Shown: positions 1 through 6,051 of the stretch, piece after piece
Position numbering within the stretch: the stretch's first letter is position 1
Layout: every line of letters begins with the position of its first letter
Source: Microcaldota archaeon
GTDB taxonomy: Archaea > Micrarchaeota > Micrarchaeia > Micrarchaeales > Micrarchaeaceae
Reading direction: 5' to 3'
NCBI GenBank assembly: GCA_021836925.1
Contig: JAKBHG010000034.1
Location: 1 to 7,044, forward strand
DNA: 7,044 bases
The notes under the pieces: generated by a model
The model's database searches: none
Told to the model about the DNA's origin: nothing
What the model saw: only the letters and a program-made list of their open reading frames with translations
Translations under genes and position numbers: made by a program

Positions 1-291
1 GATGTGCTCAACTATGGGTTCAAGAACTTCCTGAGCAAGACCGAGGCTGAAGACCTCAGCTACGGCAGGGTCACTGATCTGTCGCTAGCTACGAAGCTAC
101 TCATGGTGCTTAAGGGAGCGACTAACATAACGGCGTTCAAGAACCTGCTTTACGTCGTGAAGGTAATGAAGAAGCTCAACGACACATATTCAAAGTATCC
201 TGAGAGTCCAGACACGTTCCTCAAGTGGAGGGAAGGCGTGGTGTCTGACATAGAGGATGCGAAAGAGCGTTTCAAGCCACATCCGATTTGA
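1..291 (+). CDS. C-terminal part of an unrecognised protein (5' end outside window)
   Basis: The reading frame is open from the first base to TGA at 289-291 and gives 96 residues. A GTG at position 4 could be read as a start, but only one codon is visible before it, so the gene more likely continues to the left. The visible part looks alpha-helical and basic. It has a hydrophobic stretch around LATKLLMVLKGA, then a Lys-rich helix (LLYVVKVMKKLND), and ends in a charged tail with EDAKERF. No catalytic motif, metal-binding site or membrane anchor is evident, and I do not recognise the family. The stop lies 27 bp before rpoK on the same strand, with no clear promoter between them, so the two are probably co-transcribed (inference). 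It is judged real because codon use (AAG for Lys, AGG, CTC) matches the other genes and a functional gene follows closely. Confidence 0.6.
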   Translation, partial: DVLNYGFKNFLSKTEAEDLSYGRVTDLSLATKLLMVLKGATNITAFKNLLYVVKVMKKLNDTYSKYPESPDTFLKWREGVVSDIEDAKERFKPHPI

Positions 292-318
292 AATCAAAGA
301 AAGGACAAAAGTGAGCGA

Positions 319-495
319 ATGACATCACAAGAATTCACAAAGTTCGAGAAGGCTGCGATAATAGGCGCGCGGGCCCTGCAGCTGGCGTACGGCGCGCCGC
401 CTCTCGTCAAAGTTGAGAAGGGCATTGTTAGCCCGCTGGACCTTGCCGAGCGCGAGTTTGAGAAGTCCGCGATACCGATCACGATACTGGAATGA
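319..495 (+). CDS. rpoK: DNA-directed RNA polymerase subunit K (Rpo6, omega/Rpb6 homologue)
   Basis: This complete 58-residue gene encodes the small archaeal RNA polymerase subunit equivalent to bacterial omega and eukaryotic Rpb6. In this family the subunit helps assemble and stabilise the largest subunit of the core enzyme. The family signature is plain. FEKAAIIGARALQLAYGAP at residues 9-27 matches the conserved pattern with R18, A19, Q21 and GAP 25-27. The second conserved block, PLDLAEREFEKSAIPITI (39-56), also fits. The start is ATG 319. A nearby GTG at 311 reads into a stop after three codons. GTGAG at 311-315, four bases upstream of the ATG, could serve as a short Shine-Dalgarno sequence. 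The protein is near the short end for the family and ends ITILE, where many relatives end with one or more Arg after the PIT block. It probably shares a transcript with the gene upstream and converges on the phosphoesterase gene. Confidence 0.93.
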   Translation: MTSQEFTKFEKAAIIGARALQLAYGAPPLVKVEKGIVSPLDLAEREFEKSAIPITILE

Positions 496-523
496 AGTGG
501 CGTGATCCATTTCAATATTCGCA

Positions 524-1306
524 TTATCTCCTTTCCATCCTTGGTGCGTCAGGAAAATTCCCGACAGTGCCGAGCATCTCTCCCCTTATGCTGTATATTT
601 TCGAGCCCTTCAGGTCAAAGACTCCGCTCCTTATGAGCGGACTTATGCTCGAGAGTCTTTTGTCGTTCACTGCCGTGCCAGTTATCATCTCATTGAACGC
701 GGGCATGACTATCAGTTTCGACTTTACGTTGAACTCCCCATACCGTTTGCCTGCGATATCCGAATCCACGTCGGAGACGAGCCACGCCTTCTCCCTGTAA
801 ACATGCTTGTTCCTGTCAATTACGCTGATGGCGACGTGGTTGTGCGCAGTTATTATGTAGTCAGACATGATGCCCTTTTCAGTGGGCCACCTATTGCCGT
901 GCAGAAGCGTCACGTTTCCTACAACGAGCTCGCGGTGCATGCGGTCCTTCTTTACGGGGAATAGTTCTGTGAAATGTGCATCATGGTTGCCGAGGACTAT
1001 GTCAAGGTCATAGCCATCAAGTTCGGAGAAGAACTTGTTGAGGAGCAGAAGCTCGCTCCTTTCAGGGTACAGAATCGTATCCTTTATGTCGCCCAGCAGT
1101 ATTATCCGCGTTGCGCCGAACTCCTTCGCGATGTCCTTTATCCTAGTAGCCATCTGCGCCGTGGATATGTCCGCGTTTATCCCTCTCTCCCTGAGCCGCA
1201 GCTCGTTCCCCACATGCAGGTCTCCGACGACAACTGCGCTCTTGCCTCCCTGCGTGAGGACAACCGCCGACTCGTCGTAAACGAACTTCAGACCGTCCTT
1301 CTCCAT
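524..1306 (-). CDS. Archaeal ICC-like metallophosphoesterase (COG1407 type)
   Basis: This 260-residue protein of the calcineurin-like phosphoesterase fold is probably cytoplasmic, as no signal peptide or membrane segment is seen. The dinuclear-metal motifs appear in order: GDLH at 28-31 (D29, H31), GDIKD at 72-76 (D73), GNHD at 106-109 (N107, H108), LLHG at 134-137 (H136) and AHNH at 154-157 (H155, H157). The last replaces the more usual GHxH. The C-terminal block VMPAFNEMITGTAVN (200-214), followed by a short beta-rich end, is typical of the archaeal SbcD-related group, and the length fits it. The physiological substrate of the group is not settled; members are presumed phosphodiesterases or phosphatases, and some sit beside Lhr-type helicases, which are not seen here. 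ATG 1304-1306 is chosen because the first motif then lies at a normal distance from the N-terminus and a TATA-like box lies about 34 bp upstream. The gene diverges from the membrane protease. Confidence 0.88.
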   Translation of the reverse strand: MEKDGLKFVYDESAVVLTQGGKSAVVVGDLHVGNELRLRERGINADISTAQMATRIKDIAKEFGATRIILLGDIKDTILYPERSELLLLNKFFSELDGYDLDIVLGNHDAHFTELFPVKKDRMHRELVVGNVTLLHGNRWPTEKGIMSDYIITAHNHVAISVIDRNKHVYREKAWLVSDVDSDIAGKRYGEFNVKSKLIVMPAFNEMITGTAVNDKRLSSISPLIRSGVFDLKGSKIYSIRGEMLGTVGNFPDAPRMERR

Positions 1307-1336
1307 CCGATCATCGCTAGTCCAGTACAGTTTGGC

Positions 1337-1343
1337 TGTATAA
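1337..1343 (-). promoter_or_regulatory. Candidate TATA box for the phosphoesterase gene
   Basis: Read on the minus strand this is TTATACA, centred about 34 bp upstream of the ATG at 1306. An archaeal TATA box usually lies about 26 bp before the transcription start, which would put the start near 1314 and leave a leader of roughly 8 bases. That fits the lack of a clear Shine-Dalgarno sequence (near-leaderless mRNA). This is motif-based inference only. Confidence 0.4.
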
Positions 1344-1352
1344 GGAATAATA
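1339..1352 (+). promoter_or_regulatory. Candidate promoter (TATA-like, divergent region) for the membrane protease gene
   Basis: The A/T-rich element TATAAGGAATAATA lies in the 109-bp gap between the two divergent genes. A transcription start about 26 bp from its centre would fall near 1371, giving a leader of about 45 bases before ATG 1416. A second weaker A/T stretch at 1361-1372 could instead give a leader of about 24 bases. The element overlaps the candidate minus-strand TATA box, so the two directions may compete. It resembles the sequence before smc (2519-2532). Confidence 0.35.
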
Positions 1353-1415
1353 ATGTGCAGATATGTAACTTATTGCCGCGTAAACGGATGGCGATGGAGC
1401 GGCGCGAGTGGAACA

Positions 1416-2513
1416 ATGGCTGACATGTCCCCATATGTGGGCAAGATAGACGGTATAGATATACAGGTGCACTGGATATCGATACTGTTCCTGCTGTTCA
1501 CGCTGCTGGTTGGCCTGTATTTCTTCCTGCTTTGGTTCATCATACTCCTGTGCATACTGCTCCACGAGCTGGCGCATTCGATAACTGCGAAGAGGAACAG
1601 GGTAGGTATAAGGAAGATACTTCTAATACTGCCGCTCGGAGGAGGCTCCATCATAAAGGATCCGTCGATAAAACCGGACGTGGAGTTCAGGATAACCCTT
1701 GCGGGACCGCTGGTCAGCATAATGCTCGGCCTAGCGTTTGGGATACTCTCGATATTCATTCCAGGCGGATTAGCCAGGAGCATGGTGCAGCTCCTATTCC
1801 TGATAAACATAGCGCTTGGAGTGCTGAACCTTGTGCCGTGGTTCCCGCTGGATGGGGGCAGGCTGTTGAGGAGCTACCTGCAGAAGACGCGCAGCTTCTT
1901 CGACTCGACTAAGATAAGCGTAGACGTGAGCAAGGTGGTCACCGCAGTGTTCGTAATAGGGACCATCGTGTTTGCGGCGTTCTTCATGGGCAGCTACTCA
2001 TTCGGATACAGGGAATTCGTGGTTCTGATAGACATCATAATGGCGATGTTCATATACTCCGGCGCGCAGGGGGAGATGCAGGCAACATACGCAAAGGAGT
2101 ATTCAAAGGGGATGCGCACATCCGACCTCATGAGCACCTCGTTCATACTCGCGAAGCCCACATGGAACATACGCCAGATACACGAGGCGATGGTCAGGCA
2201 GCACAACCACATAATATTATTCATGAACGGGAAGAGCGTCAGGTACATACCTTCGATATCATACCAGTCGCTGCGCAAGCCACCTGGCAGGGCGGTCACG
2301 GCCATGGACATCAGCAGGGAGATACCGGCAGTGCGCAGAAACACTACTGTTACTGACGTGATAGACATAATGAGGAATGAGGAGAGTGCCATGGTCGCGG
2401 TAGTGGAAGGCCAGCGCATAATCGGCTATGTACTCGCCCAGCACCTCGAGTCAATGCTTGCGCTTAGGATGCATGAGGACTCCGTGAGGAAGGCCGGCAC
2501 AAGGAAGCAATAA
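1416..2513 (+). CDS. Site-2 protease family intramembrane zinc metalloprotease (M50) with CBS-domain pair
   Basis: This 365-residue polytopic membrane protein should cut substrate proteins inside the bilayer. The zinc and catalytic motif HELAH is at residues 50-54, within a hydrophobic segment. The second M50 motif, NLVPWFPLDGG, is at 138-148 and supplies the zinc-binding D146. I see about six membrane segments, near 20-34, 36-54, 96-117, 122-142, 173-193 and 200-217. The cytoplasmic C-terminus (about 235-350) reads as two CBS domains, SDLMSTSFILAKPTWNI onward and then MDISREIPAVRRNTTVTDV onward. In this subfamily such domains are thought to bind adenine nucleotides and modulate activity. An in-frame ATG exists at 1353, but it sits directly on the promoter-like element and would add 21 unusual residues. 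ATG 1416 gives a normal start just before the GIDIQVHW motif, and ATG 1425 is also possible. The physiological substrate cannot be told from context. Confidence 0.9.
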   Translation: MADMSPYVGKIDGIDIQVHWISILFLLFTLLVGLYFFLLWFIILLCILLHELAHSITAKRNRVGIRKILLILPLGGGSIIKDPSIKPDVEFRITLAGPLVSIMLGLAFGILSIFIPGGLARSMVQLLFLINIALGVLNLVPWFPLDGGRLLRSYLQKTRSFFDSTKISVDVSKVVTAVFVIGTIVFAAFFMGSYSFGYREFVVLIDIIMAMFIYSGAQGEMQATYAKEYSKGMRTSDLMSTSFILAKPTWNIRQIHEAMVRQHNHIILFMNGKSVRYIPSISYQSLRKPPGRAVTAMDISREIPAVRRNTTVTDVIDIMRNEESAMVAVVEGQRIIGYVLAQHLESMLALRMHEDSVRKAGTRKQ

Positions 2514-2518
2514 AAAAC

Positions 2519-2532
2519 ATAAGGATATAATA
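2519..2532 (+). promoter_or_regulatory. Candidate TATA box for smc
   Basis: ATAAGGATATAATA lies in the 53-bp gap between the protease stop and the smc start, behind an A-rich run (2512-2517) that could act as the TFB-recognition region. With its TATA core centred near 2528, transcription would start near 2554, leaving a leader of about 13 bases. This agrees with the absence of a good Shine-Dalgarno sequence before ATG 2567. It suggests that smc can be transcribed independently of the upstream gene. Motif-based inference. Confidence 0.45.
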
Positions 2533-2566
2533 GCTATAGGCGACAAGGCGACGCTGGCCTGATTGC

Positions 2567-5500
2567 ATGCTGCATTTAGAGTCACTCGTACTGAACAACT
2601 TCAAGTCGTTCAGGCATGCAAGGATCAACTTCAGCGGAGGCTTTAACTGCGTGGTCGGGCCCAACGGCTCCGGCAAGTCGAACATATGCGACTCGATACT
2701 GTTTGCGCTTGGCGAGCTATCGCAGAGAAGGATGCGCGTCAATTCATACCTGCAGCTCATAAACAACAGCGCAAAGCCAGGTGAGGATGGCCTGAAGAAG
2801 GCGAACGTAAAGCTGCTCTTCACCGGCGATGCAGACATAGAGGTATCAAAGACCATATCATCGAACAACAAGGTAAAGTACAGGCTTAACGGCGTCAGGA
2901 GCACGAGACAGGAGATACTTGACATGCTGCACGCCCACAAAAGCGAACTTAGCGAGGTCAACACGATAGCACAGGGCGAAATCGTCAGGTTTCTGGAGCT
3001 GGACCCGAAGGAAAGGAGGGAGCTGATAGAGGTCGCCGCAGGCATAAAGGAGTTCAACGACAAGAAGGGCTCCTCAATGAAGGAACTAGAGAAGGTCGAG
3101 GCGAAGATAAACGAGGCAAGCATAATGCTCCATGAGAGGCTGGGCTTCCTGAAGGACCTGGAGAAGGAGAAGAACGACGCCGAAGAGTACATGAGGCTTT
3201 CGGCGGCGGTGAAGGCGACAAACTACACCCTGCTGAAGCAGAGGGAAAGCCAGTCAGAAGAGGAGTACAGGAAGGCATCAACCGCAAACAAGGAGAAAAG
3301 CACCCAGAAGGAATTGATGGCCTCGAAGATACTCGAGCTCGACGCGAAGGCTTCCGCCCTGGCCAAGAAGAAGGAGACAGAGTCGAAGAAGCTGAACGAG
3401 CACTCGATAGAGCTCGGCAATACGAACAGGAAGCTTGACGAGATAGGGAAGCAGATAGCAGTATTGGAATCCAATATCGCTTCGGCCAGGACCGACAAGG
3501 GCAAGTCGGAAGGGACCATAGAGTCGCTGAAGGCCGAGCTCGACGCGATTGAGGAGAAGTCAAAGGCCAACGCATCGTCGTTAGCCAATTGGGAGAAGGA
3601 ACTGTCATCTATGGAATCAAAGGTCGCAGATGTGCAGGACGGCCAGGATTATACTAATTATCAGAAGGAATTCGACGCCGCAAGAGCCGCAGCCGAAGGC
3701 ATGGAGGTGAAGCTGAAGGAAGCTGCCTCAAAGCTGTCAGGCCTCCGCGCGGAGAGCGCGGGATACATTGAGCAGATATCGGCGGTGCAGGGCAGGATAT
3801 CGGATTTCACGTCCCAGATGGAGAAACTGAAGAAGGACGAGAAATCGATCAGCGGAAGGCTGGCTTCCGCGAAGGATGCTGCTGAGAAGGCGCGCTCCAA
3901 ATTCGCGGAAAGCCAGATGGAAAGGGCCAATGCGAGGAAGGAGCTCGACAGGCTGAATTCCGAGGTCCTCACACTGAAGGAGCAGCTCGCATACGCCGGT
4001 GGATCATCAGACAGGATAGGATCAGCGATAGGCACGGTCGTGAATGAGGGCTTCTTCGGCAGGGCGCTCGACCTTTGCGACATAGAGAAGGGATACGAGA
4101 GCGCAGTGTTCGCCTCATCATCAGCGAGGCTGAACTATTTCGTCGTCGACACGATGGATACCGCAGACAAGGCGATAACGGTAATAAAGCAAAAAGGGCT
4201 CGGCCGTGCAACGTTCATACCAATCAAGGAAATAGCAGTCCAGGAGAGGGACAACCAGAGCATGGATCCCCTCATAACGCACATCGGCTTCGACAAGAAG
4301 TATGAGAAGGCGTTCAGGTTCATATTCTCCAACACCTACATAATCGGCAGCGTCGCAGAGGCCAAGAAGGCAGGCCTCCATAAGCACAGGTATGTCACCT
4401 TGGATGGTGAGGTCGTCGAGCCGTCCGGCACCGTTTCCGGCGGAGAGGTGAAGAGGCTTCAGAACCCCTCGATGATAGAGAAGAAGATAGCCGCTGTCGA
4501 GGTAGGGAGGAAGAGTGCAACACAGAAGGTTTTCGAGATCGAGGAAGCCACCGCATCAGTGACCTCGGAGATAGGGAAGCGCGAAGCTGAGATGGTCGGC
4601 CTCGAGCTTGACCTCAAGCAGGCAAAGGCCGAGCTGGAAAGGGTCGCCGCAGCACTATCATCCGATGAGGGGAAGCGCGGATCCCTGGAGAAGATGGCTG
4701 AGGAGTGCGACGATAACACTAAGAGGATTGCAACGGAAGCCGAGGCCCTGGAGAAGAAGATGACTGCCGCGAAAGCGGAATACCAGCGCGCATATGACAG
4801 GATGAACAGCGTGATAAGCGGCATGAGCAGGAAGGCCGATTCCGATGCAGCGCGCACCCAGAAGGAGCTGAAGAAGAATGTTGACAAGCTCAGGATAGAC
4901 ATTGCCACGCTCACAAAGGAAAACGAGATGCACAGGTCGCGCGCCCGCGACCTGGAGTCACAGATAAGGAAGGAAAAGGAATACGCGGACAATATCGCCG
5001 CGAAGCTCTCAGGCATGGAGAAGAGCAGGAAGGAGCTCAAGAGGGAGTACGATGAGATATCAAACACCGTCAAGACCAGCGACAAGCTGTCAGAGTCCCT
5101 CTACAGCGGCATACTCGAGCTGGACAAGCAGATATCCGACATAAGCTTCGAGCGCGGAACGTCGATGCAGAAAGTCGAGAGGCTCTCATCCGAGATAATA
5201 GAGCTGGAGGGCAAGATGATGCAGAGCCAGACGAGGCTTTCGGACATAAAGGCAGAGCTGGTCAACTATGCAGGGGTGGATGCCATAGACGGCAAGACCG
5301 CTGAGCAGCTTGGAGAAGAGCTGGCAAGGGCGAAGGCCAGGATGGACGGACTCGGCGCGGTCAACCTGAAGGCACCGGAAGTCTACGAATCGAAGAAGAG
5401 GGATGTCGACGAAGCGCAGTCGAAGATGTCAACTCTCGATGCCGAGAAGGCGTCTATTCTTGCCATGATAGACGAGATAGAGGCAAAGAAGCTTGCGGTA

Positions 5501-5983
5501 TTCATGGAGACGTTCAACGCTGTCAACGAGAACTTCAAGAACCTTTACGAACACGTCTTTGGCGGCACCGCGGCGATACGCCTCTCATCGATGAAGAGCC
5601 CGTTCGAGTCAGGGCTCATGTTCGACATAAAGGCAGGCAGGTCGTCGAAGAACACAGAGTCGCTTTCCGGAGGGGAGAAATCCCTAGTAATGCTGACGCT
5701 GCTATTCTCAATACAGATGAGGAACCCGATGGCATTCTACATATTCGACGAAATAGACACCGCACTCGACAAGGAGAACTCGAAGAAGCTCTCGAAGCTG
5801 ATAAAGGAGCTCTCGAACATGTCGCAGTTCATAGTAGTCAGCCACAACGATCCGCTGATAACGTCTGCGGACACGGCAATCGGCGTCATGAATGACGGAA
5901 AGGAGTCCAAGGCGGTCGGCATACAGATGGTAAACAAGAACGCGAAGTCAGGTGCAGCGGCGCAGGAGAATCAAACTGTATAA
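2567..5983 (+). CDS. smc: Chromosome segregation protein SMC
   Basis: This complete 1138-residue SMC ATPase forms dimers that organise and help segregate the chromosome, normally with a kleisin partner. All family parts are present in order. The N-terminal head opens LNNFKSF, with Walker A GPNGSGKSN at 31-39. QGEI at 136-139 lies where the Q-loop is expected and is followed by the ERRELIE...AAGIKEF block. A long Lys/Glu/Ala-rich coiled coil runs from about 165 to 475. The hinge spans about 478-630 and ends with EPSGTVSGGEV (618-628). The returning coiled coil follows, with LGAVNLKAPEVY starting at 929. The C-terminal head has the ABC signature LSGGEK at 1033-1038, Walker B ending in D1061-E1062, the D-loop TALDKEN, and the switch His in VVSHND (H1093). 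All catalytic residues are intact and the length is normal. ATG 2567 begins right at the expected first strand. No kleisin (scpA) gene follows; the next gene is a signal peptidase. Confidence 0.97.
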   Translation: MLHLESLVLNNFKSFRHARINFSGGFNCVVGPNGSGKSNICDSILFALGELSQRRMRVNSYLQLINNSAKPGEDGLKKANVKLLFTGDADIEVSKTISSNNKVKYRLNGVRSTRQEILDMLHAHKSELSEVNTIAQGEIVRFLELDPKERRELIEVAAGIKEFNDKKGSSMKELEKVEAKINEASIMLHERLGFLKDLEKEKNDAEEYMRLSAAVKATNYTLLKQRESQSEEEYRKASTANKEKSTQKELMASKILELDAKASALAKKKETESKKLNEHSIELGNTNRKLDEIGKQIAVLESNIASARTDKGKSEGTIESLKAELDAIEEKSKANASSLANWEKELSSMESKVADVQDGQDYTNYQKEFDAARAAAEGMEVKLKEAASKLSGLRAESAGYIEQISAVQGRISDFTSQMEKLKKDEKSISGRLASAKDAAEKARSKFAESQMERANARKELDRLNSEVLTLKEQLAYAGGSSDRIGSAIGTVVNEGFFGRALDLCDIEKGYESAVFASSSARLNYFVVDTMDTADKAITVIKQKGLGRATFIPIKEIAVQERDNQSMDPLITHIGFDKKYEKAFRFIFSNTYIIGSVAEAKKAGLHKHRYVTLDGEVVEPSGTVSGGEVKRLQNPSMIEKKIAAVEVGRKSATQKVFEIEEATASVTSEIGKREAEMVGLELDLKQAKAELERVAAALSSDEGKRGSLEKMAEECDDNTKRIATEAEALEKKMTAAKAEYQRAYDRMNSVISGMSRKADSDAARTQKELKKNVDKLRIDIATLTKENEMHRSRARDLESQIRKEKEYADNIAAKLSGMEKSRKELKREYDEISNTVKTSDKLSESLYSGILELDKQISDISFERGTSMQKVERLSSEIIELEGKMMQSQTRLSDIKAELVNYAGVDAIDGKTAEQLGEELARAKARMDGLGAVNLKAPEVYESKKRDVDEAQSKMSTLDAEKASILAMIDEIEAKKLAVFMETFNAVNENFKNLYEHVFGGTAAIRLSSMKSPFESGLMFDIKAGRSSKNTESLSGGEKSLVMLTLLFSIQMRNPMAFYIFDEIDTALDKENSKKLSKLIKELSNMSQFIVVSHNDPLITSADTAIGVMNDGKESKAVGIQMVNKNAKSGAAAQENQTV

Positions 5984-5986
5984 ATA
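5979..5986 (+). promoter_or_regulatory. Candidate TATA box overlapping the smc stop codon
   Basis: TATAAATA, close to the archaeal TATA consensus, contains the smc stop codon TAA (5981-5983). A transcription start about 26 bp downstream would fall near 6009, giving a leader of about 43 bases for the signal peptidase gene. A second candidate, TTATAT at 6005-6010, would give a start near 6033 and a leader of about 19 bases. Which is used, if either, cannot be told from sequence. Confidence 0.4.
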
Positions 5987-6051
5987 GATTGACGAATATC
6001 TCACTTATATTCCCATACGGCGCTTCAGGCCCGCATGCGAAGAGTGTTTTG

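Noticed and set aside
285..295. Small perfect palindrome GATTT-G-AAATC at the end of the first gene
   Set aside because: A 5-bp arm is too short to be a convincing terminator or operator, and no T-run follows it. It is likely chance.
496..523. Possible bidirectional terminator between the convergent rpoK and phosphoesterase genes
   Set aside because: No stem-loop or oligo-T run is visible in the 28-bp gap on either strand. The pyrimidine-rich tract just after it is not a clear terminator.
974..1423. 149-codon plus-strand frame opposite the phosphoesterase, ending in a short ATG frame (1388-1423) over the protease start
   Set aside because: Most of it is antisense to a well-supported gene. 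The 11-codon tail overlapping ATG 1416 could act as an upstream frame, but nothing supports its translation.
2464..3192. 242-codon open frame on the minus strand opposite the start of smc
   Set aside because: It is antisense to a gene with intact SMC motifs. Its Ser/Phe/Leu-rich translation is what Lys/Glu-rich, GC-biased codons give when read backwards, and it has no recognisable domain.
2951..3480. Repeated Lys/Glu-rich segments in the SMC arms that look like internal repeats
   Set aside because: These are ordinary heptad coiled-coil composition, not sequence repeats at the DNA level.
4459..5085. 208-codon open frame on the minus strand opposite the second SMC coiled coil
   Set aside because: It has the same Ser/Phe-rich antisense composition and no domain or promoter. 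It is a by-product of codon bias in the coiled coil.
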